Shown here: positions 4,713-16,200 of the stretch, piece by piece | How positions within the stretch are numbered: position 1 is the stretch's first letter | Layout of the letters: each line of letters starts with the position of its first letter | DNA from: Desulforudis sp. | GTDB taxonomy: Bacteria; Bacillota; Desulfotomaculia; Desulfotomaculales; Desulforudaceae | Direction of reading: 5' to 3' | NCBI GenBank assembly: GCA_014859075.1 | Contig: JACUUW010000008.1 | Coordinates: 1-22,614, forward strand | DNA: 22,614 nt | Made by a program: the position numbers and the translations under genes | Notes under the pieces: model-generated | What the model was told of the DNA's origin: nothing | The model's database searches: none | Seen by the model: only the letters and a program-made list of their open reading frames with translations

Positions 4713-7685
4713 GTGACTGGAGTGAAAAACGCTTTGCAGTTTCTGGCCTCGCTCAGTATCCGGTTCAAGATGGCGGCGGTTGTGTTCCTGTGCATGCTTT
4801 TCCTGGGCGGCGGAGCGCTTTACCAGGACTACCGGTACGAGACGCAGCGTTACGGCGAATACGTGGAAAATGATTTCTCCTTGATTGCGGACATTCTGAA
4901 AAACGACGTTACCCGCTGGCTGGAGACCCGTGAAAACGAGGTCGTCACCATGGCGGCAAATCCCCTGGTACAGCAGTCCGTCACCCAAATCGTCCGGGCG
5001 CCTGCGGATGCGGAGCAGGTCGCGGAGCCACTGGCGCGCTACTGGAAGCAAGTGCAACTGCAGTACGGCATCTATGATGAAATCTATTTTTGTTCCGAGT
5101 CCGGTGAAGTCCTGGTATCGACCGATCCGCGACGGGAAAACACCTTCCGCCCGCGGGACAACTTGATCACCAAGCCATTGGAAACCGGAGAACTCTATTT
5201 TCACGACGCCTACATCGCGTATTCTACCAACCGGCCGAGTATTGCCTATTCCATCCCTGTGACCGGGCCGGACGGCGGCGACGGGGCCACCGGCTATGCC
5301 GGGGTGCTGGTGTACCGGATCGAAATCGAACCCGTCCTGCGGCCGCTGCTGGAAACCAGGGTCAGTCTTGGTGAAACCGGAGAAGTCATATTGATTGACA
5401 AAAACCGCACAGCGATCACCGAACTGCGGGGTCTGCCCGGTTCGGCTCTGCGTTACACTCTGCCCACCGAACCGGCGTTGAGGGTCAGCGCGGGAGAGGA
5501 AGGGTTGATGACCGGTACCGGGTATACCGAGCGGGAGATTTTGTCCGCCTATCGCTACCTGCCGGCGACCGGCTGGGGTCTGATTGTCCGCCAGGAAACG
5601 GCGGAACTGTACGGTTCCCTTAAAGCCCAAATGCTCCGGAGCCTGCTGGTGAGTTCCCTTTCCATTGTTCTGATCATCGGTTTGATTCTCCTGCTGCTGG
5701 ACCGGCTTCTAAAACCCGCCAGCCTGATGGCCGGCGTCGCCCGCGACATCGCCCGGGGCGATTTTTCCCGGCGGGTTGCGGTGCAGACCGGCGATGAGAT
5801 CGGGGTGCTGGGCCGGACTTTGAACTCCATGGCCGACCGGCTGGAACAGCAGTTTACGCTGCACAGGTGCAGACAGGACGTACTTCAGGCCCTGGTGTCC
5901 ACCCTGGTGTTGGAAGATTTGCTGCGCAAGGGTCTGGACACGGTCTGTGAGCGCTTTGGTTTCCACGTGGGCGCGGCTTTTCTGGTTGAGCCGGAAAAAG
6001 GGCGGCTCGTCCGTAAAGCCTTATATTGCCCCGGCCCACGATTGCTGGCGCAGGATGAAGCGCTGCCCGTTGATGAGGGCTTGGAAGGACTGGCGGTCAG
6101 GACAAAACGGGTGCGCGTGGTCACCGACCAGCCCGACGACACGGTATACACGGTCAACTGGCTGGGCGGGGAGATGCGCCCGGGCACCATCGTGACGGTG
6201 CCGCTGATGTTCGGCACCGAGCCGCTGGGGGTGATGACGCTGGCCTCCCTGGATGAAGTCAACGAGACCGTAATCGAGGAGTTGTCGACCATCGGCGCTT
6301 TGATCGGCGTGGCCGTCAACAACGCCCTGTCTTACGGGAAAACGGTCGAACTGTCTGACCAGTTACAAGACACCAACGAACAGCTGGTTCAACAAAACGA
6401 GGAACTCAACGCCCAGGGGGAGGAATTGCTGGCCCAGACAGAGGAACTGCAGGCCCAGTCCGAGGAACTCCAGAACCTGGCCAGTGAACTGGAGGCTAAG
6501 AATGCCGAACTGGAGCGGTTGGGCGAACGGAAGTTGAAGTACCTGGCTTCCCTGTCTCATGAACTCAGGGCGCCGTTGAACGCGGTGATCGGTTTTTCCG
6601 ACGTGCTTCTCGACCAGGTGGTGGGTGAATTGAACGAGAAGCAGGAAAAATTCCTCCGGGACATATACGCGAGCGGTCAGCACCTGTTGGCCCTGATCAA
6701 TGATCTATTGGATCTGTCCAGGATTGAAGCGGGTGAAGTGGAGCTCGACATCAAGGAGATCGATGCCGCGGTTCCCCTGGAGGAGGCCTTGGCCATGGTC
6801 AGCGCGGAGGTCACGCGCAAGCATCTGGAAGTCAACAACCTGCTCACCCGCGGTGCGTACCGGGTCATGGCCGACCAGGACAGACTGAAACAAGTGTTCG
6901 TGAATTTGCTGACCAATGCCGTTAAATTCACGCCGGAACACGGCCGGATCACAATCGGGGCCCGTTCGGACCGGAAAACCCTGCACGTCTGGGTTGCCGA
7001 CACTGGCATCGGGATCGCCAGGGAATATCACGAGATCATCTTTGAGGAATTCAGACAGGCCGGTAGTATTTCAAAAGCGTTCGGCGGCACGGGCCTCGGC
7101 CTGGCCATCACCCGGAAACTGCTGGAATTGCAGGGCGGTGTTATCAGCGTCCGGAGTGAGGAAGGAAAGGGCGCCACCTTCAGCTTCACGCTGCCGCTGG
7201 TTTCCGCAGGTGATGATGTTCCGGCGGACCGCGGGGACTGCCCGGTTACCGTTACCTACCTGCGCAAGCCCCTGGATGAAGGTGTGTTGCTCGGGCGGGT
7301 GGAGGCGGTCGCCGGCCGGTTGGCCGGGAAACCGGTCGTATTGGTGGTGGACGACGATGCCGCCGTGACGACTTGGGTTGCGGCCGTGCTGCGGCCCCGG
7401 GGATACGAAGTGTTGACGGCGGAAAACGGGAATCAGGGAATCGAGCTGGCCAAAACCGGAAAACCGGACATCATTATCCTCGACATCATGATGCCTGGGA
7501 TTGATGGTCTGCAGGTGATGGATGTTCTCAGCGATTTGAAGTGGGAGAAGGCTTTCGCCGTGTTCATTTGCACCTCGAAAGACCTGTCCATAGAAGAAAA
7601 ACAGTACCTGGAATCCAGGGCCGCGCGGATGAATGAAAGGATTTCACGGACGGATCAATCCCCGGATGTTTCCAGGCGCGCGTAA
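4713..7685 (+). CDS. Hybrid sensor histidine kinase (Cache-HAMP-GAF-HisKA-HATPase-receiver)
   Basis: A 990-residue membrane sensor kinase. In order: helix 1 (about 20-37); an extracytoplasmic Cache-type sensor (about 45-300); helix 2 (about 310-329); HAMP (330-385); GAF (about 392-540); a Glu/Gln-rich coiled coil with repeats like EELQAQSEELQ (about 545-608); HisKA with His616 (SHELRAPLN); HATPase with DTGIGI and GGTGLGL; and a C-terminal receiver with Asp924 (IILDIMMPG). The receiver ends oddly: CTSKD is present, but the expected Lys-Pro segment is replaced by a polar tail, so it may be degenerate. The start is GTG 4713 with a weak AGGGAT site; GTG 4722 is an alternative. Its last 31 bases overlap the convergent pabC gene. 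It probably phosphorylates the upstream receiver-PAS protein. Confidence 0.9.
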   Translation: MTGVKNALQFLASLSIRFKMAAVVFLCMLFLGGGALYQDYRYETQRYGEYVENDFSLIADILKNDVTRWLETRENEVVTMAANPLVQQSVTQIVRAPADAEQVAEPLARYWKQVQLQYGIYDEIYFCSESGEVLVSTDPRRENTFRPRDNLITKPLETGELYFHDAYIAYSTNRPSIAYSIPVTGPDGGDGATGYAGVLVYRIEIEPVLRPLLETRVSLGETGEVILIDKNRTAITELRGLPGSALRYTLPTEPALRVSAGEEGLMTGTGYTEREILSAYRYLPATGWGLIVRQETAELYGSLKAQMLRSLLVSSLSIVLIIGLILLLLDRLLKPASLMAGVARDIARGDFSRRVAVQTGDEIGVLGRTLNSMADRLEQQFTLHRCRQDVLQALVSTLVLEDLLRKGLDTVCERFGFHVGAAFLVEPEKGRLVRKALYCPGPRLLAQDEALPVDEGLEGLAVRTKRVRVVTDQPDDTVYTVNWLGGEMRPGTIVTVPLMFGTEPLGVMTLASLDEVNETVIEELSTIGALIGVAVNNALSYGKTVELSDQLQDTNEQLVQQNEELNAQGEELLAQTEELQAQSEELQNLASELEAKNAELERLGERKLKYLASLSHELRAPLNAVIGFSDVLLDQVVGELNEKQEKFLRDIYASGQHLLALINDLLDLSRIEAGEVELDIKEIDAAVPLEEALAMVSAEVTRKHLEVNNLLTRGAYRVMADQDRLKQVFVNLLTNAVKFTPEHGRITIGARSDRKTLHVWVADTGIGIAREYHEIIFEEFRQAGSISKAFGGTGLGLAITRKLLELQGGVISVRSEEGKGATFSFTLPLVSAGDDVPADRGDCPVTVTYLRKPLDEGVLLGRVEAVAGRLAGKPVVLVVDDDAAVTTWVAAVLRPRGYEVLTAENGNQGIELAKTGKPDIIILDIMMPGIDGLQVMDVLSDLKWEKAFAVFICTSKDLSIEEKQYLESRAARMNERISRTDQSPDVSRRA

Positions 7686-8456
7686 GCTTCCTGGAGCAGG
7701 CCGGTCGCGGGACCCGGGACGCCGCCGCCCCCCGCGGTCCCGTCCAGGGCGACCACGGGGACCGGCCCGGCCACCGCGTTGGTCAGAAACACCTCCGCGG
7801 CCGTGTCCAGTTCCATCCGTCCCAGGCTCCGCTCCCGGACTTCAAAACCGAGACCGGCGGCCAGGGCGCACACTGCTTCCCGCGTCACCCCGGGCAGCAA
7901 CCCGTCGGTTACGGGAGGCGTGACGAGGACGTTTCCCGCGACCGCGAAGAGATTGGTGATGCTGCCCTCGGTATAGACCCCCCGTTCATTTACCAGGAGC
8001 GCCTCGTCATACCCCCCGTCCCGCGCCTCCCGGCGGGCCAGATAATGGCCGGCCCGGGAAGTCGTTTTGATGCCGAGGAGCGGGTCCCCTGAGAACACGG
8101 GCCGAGAACAGGTCCCGGCGGTCCAGGCGCGGGATGGAACGGTGCGCGCCGGCAGGGGGAAAGCGGTCACGACCACGGTCGGGAACGCGGCGTTTTCTCC
8201 CCATGGCGCCTCTTCCCCGGCGGTGACCGTGAGGCGCACCCGCGCCTCGGTCAACCCGTTCGCCCGCAAGGTGGCCGCGACGGCCGCGCGCAGGCGCGCG
8301 GGTTCCGGCACGGGTGCGATCTCAAGCTGCCGGCAACCGCGGTCCAGCCGTTCCAGGTGGGCCTGGATCCGGAACACCTTCCCTCCGCGGGCGCGCATGG
8401 TTTCGAACACCCCGGCTCCAAGCAGGAAGCCGGCGTCGAAAGGAGAAACGCGGGCC

Positions 8457-9920
<1,464 letters not shown>

Positions 9921-9972
9921 ACTGCGGGCCTCCACGTCCGGGGTTCAATCCTCCGGGTTATGGACCGGTACG

Positions 9973-9997
9973 GACGGCCAAAATGCCGCCGGCCGTC
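9973..9997 (-). promoter_or_regulatory. Hairpin in the pabB leader
   Basis: A perfect 7-bp stem, GACGGCC (9973-9979) with GGCCGTC (9991-9997), encloses an 11-base loop. It lies in the predicted pabB 5' leader, about 50 bases before the start codon and about 45 bases after the promoter. No T run follows it on the minus strand, so it is not a standard terminator. Its role is unknown. Confidence 0.35.
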
Positions 9998-10043
9998 AGA
10001 ATCGTGCTCCCGATGGGCTAAGCGGGGAACGAGATTCCTGCTC

Positions 10044-10052
10044 ATTATACCA
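10044..10052 (-). promoter_or_regulatory. Extended -10 promoter of pabBC with overlapping inverted repeat
   Basis: The minus strand reads TGGTATAAT, a perfect TATAAT with the extended TG. The expected -35 position (10067-10072) has no TTGACA but lies within the inverted repeat ACCACAAGTGGT (10062-10073). A regulator bound there could affect this promoter. The promoter is good by sequence; the operator is a guess. Confidence 0.6.
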
Positions 10053-10240
10053 TGCCATTCCACCACAAGTGGTCCTCAGGTTTCCCGAAACCGTTTACAG
10101 ATCTTAGCAGGAAAAACATCCCACATGATCGAATAGACAGGAACAGAGTCCGAATGGCTTGCGGAGCCTTATTGTTCGGCGGACACAAGCTCGAGTCATC
10201 CGGGCGCTGACTGCTAGATCGTACTGATAAGGTGATAATC

Positions 10241-13200
10241 ATGGGTTCGTCGGAAACCACAACAAGTCGAAGTGAAAACCAGCAGAAGTCAGCTGCACCC
10301 TCCATTTCTCCGCCCAAAGGCGGTGGCGCGATCCGCGGGGTCGGCGAGAAGTTTGCCGCCAACCCGGTCACCGGCACCGGTTCGATGACCATGCCCATCG
10401 CCACCAGTCCTGGACGCTCCGGTTTCGGTCCTCAGCTTTCCCTATCCTATGACTCCGGTACGGGCAATGGGCCGTTTGGCTTCGGCTGGAGCCTGTCCAT
10501 CCCCTCCATCACCCGCAAGACAGACAAGGGATTGCCCAGATACCGGGACGCCGATGAATCAGACGTTTTCATTCTGTCCGGTGCGGAAGACCTCGTCCCG
10601 GTTCTGGTCCAGGATGGCGGAAATTGGGCCCGAGAGATGATTCCTCCCCGCACTGTGGATGGCAAAACCTACCGCATTCAACGTTACCGGCCCAGGATCG
10701 AGGGATTGTTCGCACGTATCGAGCGCTGGACCAACCAAGCGCACCCCGCGGACAGTTTCTGGCGATCCATCACCAAGGACAATATCACCACATGGTATGG
10801 CAAAACCGCTGAAAGCCGCCTTGTCGATCCTGCGGATCCCACCCACATTTTCAATTGGTTGATCTGCGAGAGCCATGACGACGAGGGCAACGCGATCGTC
10901 TACGGTTACAAAGAGGAAAACTCGGACGGCGTCGACGTATCCCAAGCCCACGAGCGGAACCGGACGGATCAGACGCGAGCCGCCAACCGCTACTTGAAGC
11001 GCATTAAGTACGGCAACCGAACGCCTTATCACCCCATTTTCGCAGAGGATCGGCCGCCTACCCCCCCGCCGTCGGAGTGGCTCTTCGAGGCCGTCTTCGA
11101 CTACGGCGAGTACGATCCGGACACGCCGGCGCCGGAAGAACCGGGCCGGAAATGGTCGCGGCGGAACGATCCGTTTTCTTCCTACCGGGCCGGGTTCGAG
11201 GTCCGCACCTACCGCTTGTGCCGGCGGGTTTTGATGTTCCATCACTTCCCGAACGAGCAGGGGGTTGGGGCAAACTGCCTGGTGCGCTCCACCGACTTCA
11301 CCTATTCCCACGAAGAAGACCCCGACCACGCCCGTAAGCCCGTCTATACCTTCCTGCGTGCCGTTACGGAGAGCGGTTACAGACGGCACAACGACGGCTA
11401 TCTGAAGCGCAGCCTGCCGCCGGTCGAGTTCGAATACACCGAGCCTATTGTGCAGGACACGGTGGAAGAAGTCGACCGCGCTGGTCTGGAGAATCTGCCC
11501 GTCGGGCTGGACGGTGCGGCCTATCAGTGGACCGATCTGCACGGCGAGGGAATCCCCGGCATCCTCAGCGAGCAGGGAGGAGCGTGGTTCTACAAACGCA
11601 ACCTCAGTCCGATCGGCAAGTACCCGGTCGAGTTCGGACCGTTGGAGCGCGTTGCCTGCAAACCCAACCTCGCTCTGACCACCGGGGCGCGGTTCATGGA
11701 CCTGGCCGGCGACGGCCGGCCCGATCTGGTGGTGCTGGACGGCCCCTCGCCCGGTTTGTACGAGCATGACGGCGTCGAGGGATGGCAGCCCTTCCGCCCC
11801 TTCACCGCCCGCCTCAACCGCGACATGCGCGACCCCAACCTGAAGTTTGTGGACCTGGACGGGGACGGCCACGCCGACGCGCTGATCACGGAAGACGACG
11901 CCTTTGTCTGGCACGCCTCGCTGGCCGAGGAAGGGTTCGGCCCGGCCCGCCGCGTCGCGCAAGCGCTGGACGAAGAGAAAGGTCCCCGCTTGGTCTTTGC
12001 CGACGGCACCCAGTCCGTCTATCTCGCCGACTTGAGCGGTGACGGCCTCACCGACCTGGTGCGTATCCGCAACGGCGAGGTCTGCTACTGGCCCAACCTG
12101 GGCTACGGCCGTTTCGGCGCCAAAGTCACCATGGACCACGCGCCTCACTTCGACCACCCGGACCAGTTCGACCAGCGGCGCCTCCGCCTGGCCGACATCG
12201 ACGGCACCGGCACCACCGATATCATCTACCTGCACCGCGACGGCGCGTGTCTCTACTTCAACCAATCCGGCAACGGTTGGAGCGAGCCGCAGGTGTTGCG
12301 CGTCTTCCCCCGCGTGGACGACCTGGTCGGCATCGTGCCTATCGACCTGCTCGGAAACGGCACCGCCTGCCTGGTCTGGTCTTCGCCGCTCCCGGGCGAT
12401 GCCGGGCGGCAGATGCGCTACGTCAACCTGATGGGCAGGCGGAAGCCGGACCAGGGAGTGCAAGAGCCGGAACCGGATGCACAAGAGCTAAAGAAGCCGG
12501 TGCAGAAACCACACCTGTTGGTTTCGGTTAAGAACAACCTCGGCGCCGAGACCCGCGTCCGGTACGCGCCCTCGACGAAGTTTTATTTGCAGGACAAGCG
12601 TGACGGAAAACCCTGGATCACCCGCCTGCCCTTCCCGGTGCATGTGGTCGAACGGGTTGAAACCTACGACCGCATCAGCCGCAACCGCTTCGTCACCCGC
12701 TATGCCTACCATCACGGCTACTTCGACGGCGTGGAGCGCGAGTTCCGCGGCTTCGGCATGGTGGAGCAGTGGGATACGGAGGAAATCGCCGCGTTGACGG
12801 GTGACGGTACGTCGCCGGACGCCACCAACGCCGACGCCGCCTCCCATGTTCCTCCGGTGCATACCAAGACCTGGTTCCACACCGGGGTCTACCTTGATCG
12901 GGAGCACATCTCGCGCCAGTTCGAGGACGAGTATTACCGTGAACCGGGTTTAAGCGACTCAGAATTCCGGGCGCTGCTGCTCCCCGATACCACACTGCCC
13001 ACCGGATTGACGCCGGATGAAGAACACGAAGCCTGCCGCGCCCTGAAGGGCGTGATGCTGCGCCGGGAGGTGTACGCCGACGATGCCCCGCCCGGATCAC
13101 CCGAGGCGATGATCCGAAGAGCCGGGACGCCCTACACCGTCGTCGAACAGGACTTCACGATCCGCATCCTGCAACGCCGCGCCGGCAACCGCCATGCAGT

Positions 13201-16200
13201 CTTCTTTACCCATCCGCGTGAGGCGATTACTTATCATTACGAGCGGAACCCGGTCGATCCGCGCATTCAGCACGCGCTCACGTTGGAAGTCGATGACTTC
13301 GGCAATGTCTTGAAGGAAGCCGCCATCGGCTACGGCCGCCGCCGGCCCGATGCCACACTGCCTTTGCAGGCGGATCGGGATAAACAGACGCAGACGCTCA
13401 TCACCTACACCGAGAACCACGTCACCAACGCCATCGAGGCTGACGATGCCTACCGCACGCCGTTGCCCTGCGAAAGCCGCACGTATGAGCTGACCGGCTA
13501 CACGCCGACGGGCGCAGCGGGGCGGTTCCAGAGCGCCGACTTCGTGCAGCCCGATCCCGCCGACCCTGACGGTGTAAAGCTGGTGCACATCGCAGGTAGT
13601 GAGATCCAGTACGAAGATCAGCCCACCACCGGCACACAGCGCCGTCTCATCGAACACGTCCGCACCCTGTACCGCAAGGATGATCTGACCGCGCTCCTGC
13701 CGCTCGGCGAAGTCGAGCCCCTGGCCCTGCCGGGCGAAAGCTACCAACTCGCCTTCACGCCGGGTGTGCTGGCACAGGTCTTCCAGCACAACGGCCAACC
13801 GCTGTTACCCAATCCCGCTGCCGTTCTGGACGGCCGGAGCGCCGACGGGGGCGGCTATCTAAACAGTCAGGCTTTACGGAATCAGAACCTGTTTCCGCCG
13901 GACAGCACTCATCCATTGTGGACACAGAGCGACGAAGATGATTACTGGTGGATTCCCGCCGGTCGCGTTTTCCTGTCACCCGACGGCGACCACACCGCTG
14001 CGCCGGAACGGGCTTACGCCCAAAGCCATTTTTTCCTGCCCCACCGCTACCAGGACCCTTTCGGGCAAACGACGACCGTGACCTACGACCCCTACGATCT
14101 GCTGATGCTGGAAACCCGAGACGCCCTGGGCAACCGCGTCACCGTGGGAGAGCGCCGACCCGACGGAACGATCGACTCCACCAAACCCGGCAACGACTAC
14201 CGCGTGCTGCAGCCTTCGCGGGTGATGGACCCCAACCGCAACCGCACCCAAGCCGCCTTCGACGCCCTGGGCATGGTGGTGGGCACGGCGGTCATGGGCA
14301 AGCCGGAGGAGACCCTGGGCGATGCGCTCGACGGCTTCAACGCCGATCTGACGAACGCCGAAATTCTCGACCACCTGGCCGACCCACTCACCGACCCGCA
14401 CGCCATACTCGACCGCGCCACGACGCGGCTGGTTTATGACCTCTCCGCTTACCGGCGCACCAAGAACCAGCCCGACCCGCAGCCCGCCGTCGTCTACATC
14501 CTGGCGCGGGAAATCCACGACGCCGACCTCGAAACCGGCCGGCAGACCAAAATGCAGCACAGCTTCTCCTACTCCGACGGCTTCGGGCGGGAGATCCAGC
14601 AGAAGATCCAGGCCGAGGCGGGACCGGCGCCAAAGCGCGCTCCGGAGGGGAAGATCATCGTGGGCCCGGATGGCCGGCCGGAGATGACCGACGACGATGT
14701 GAGCCCGCGCTGGGTCGGCAGCGGCTGGACCATCTTCAACAACAAGGGCAAGCCGGTTCGCCAGTATGAGCCGTTCTTCAGCTCCACCCATCGCTTCGAG
14801 TTCGGCGTGCAGGTCGGGGTCAGCCCCATCCTGTTCTACGATCCGGTCGAACGCGTCGTCGCCACCCTGCACCCCAACCGCACTTACGAGAAGGTGGTGT
14901 TCGACCCGTGGCGGCAAACCACCTGGGACGTCAACGACACCGTGCTGGGCGACCCGCGCACCGACGCCGACATCCGGGGCTGCACCGCCCGCTATTTCGC
15001 CGGCCTGCCGGCCGGCCCACCGGCGCCGCCGTGGCAAACCTGGCACGTCGAGCGGCAGGGCGGCGCGCTGGGAGTACAGGAACAGGCTGCCGCCGACAAG
15101 GCGGCCGCCCATGCCGACACGCCTGCCACAGCCTACTTCGATACCTTGGGGAGACCTTTCCTCACCGTCACCCACAATAAAGTGGCATGCGCAAACCACG
15201 TCCTCGACGGTACGGAGGACAGGTTTCACACCCGTGTGGAACTCGATATCGAGGGCAACCAGCGCGCGGTGCGCGATGCCATCGAGCAGAACGGTGACGC
15301 GTTGGGCCGCATCGTCATGCGCTACGCCTACGACATGCCGGGCAACCGCATCCACCAGGCCGGCATGGAGGCGGGCGAACGCCGGATGCTGAACGACGTG
15401 GCGGGCAATCCCATCCGCGCCTGGGACAGCCGGGGCCACACCTTCCGCACCGAGTACGACCCGCTGCGCCGGCCGGTGCGCGTCCTCGTTACCGGCGCCG
15501 ATCCCGCCAACCCGAACCAGGAGCTGTTGACCGAGCGCTTGGTCTACGGCGAGCATCACCCGGAGGCTGAACAGCGCAACCTGCGCGGCCGGCTTTACCT
15601 TCACCTTGATCAGGCGGGGGCGGTTACCGGCGCAGCTCACGACTTCAAAGGCAACCTGCTGCGTGCCTCACGCCGCATCGCCACGGAATACAAGCAGGCG
15701 ATAAACTGGAGCGCGGTGGATGCAGCACTGCCCGTCAATGCTACGGATCGGCTCAACCCCGGCGCGTTGGAAGCCAGCCTTGCGCCCCTGCTGGAAGCCG
15801 GCACGTATACGAGCCGCACTACCTACGACGGGCTTAACCGCCCGGTGCAATTGATCGTACCGCGCAGCGATCAGCCTGAGGCAAAGCGCAATGTCCTCCA
15901 GCCCGGCTACAACGAGGCCAACCTGCTGGAGCGGGTGGATGTCTGGCTGGACCACCCGAACGAGCCGGTCGGTCTTATTGATGCGGCCGTTACTCGGCCG
16001 GCAGCCGTTGGCGTGAGCAACATCGATTACGACGCCAAGGGCCGGCGGCTGCGCATCGACTACAAGAACGGCACGACGACCCGATACACCTACGATCCGC
16101 AGACGTTTCGACTGATCCACCTCTACACCCGGCGGGGGGCATCGTTCACCGAGGACTGTGGTAGTGACCCACCGCCACCCCGTTTCGCCGCTCCCGATGT

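Larger units (their letters stand above)
9921..10240. other. Divergent intergenic region between pabB and the Tc toxin gene
   Basis: About 320 bases without a gene. The left half is the pabB leader with its hairpin, then the pabB promoter and an inverted repeat, ACCACAAGTGGT (10062-10073). The right half (10074-10228) is AT-richer and must hold the toxin promoter, but I could not find a convincing -35/-10 pair. A weak GGCT/AGCC hairpin lies near 10155-10171. The toxin ribosome-binding site AAGG is at 10229-10232. Confidence 0.45.

Noticed and set aside
4440..5630. 396-codon minus-strand frame
   Set aside because: Antisense shadow spanning the end of the regulator gene and the start of the kinase gene; no recognisable domain.
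9945..9965. tRNA T-arm-like bases GGTTCAATCC
   Set aside because: No matching acceptor stem, D-arm or anticodon arm around it on either strand.
10559..12484. 641-codon minus-strand frame
   Set aside because: Antisense to the SpvB and FG-GAP regions; its Val/Gln-rich repeats are the complement of the repeats on the coding strand.
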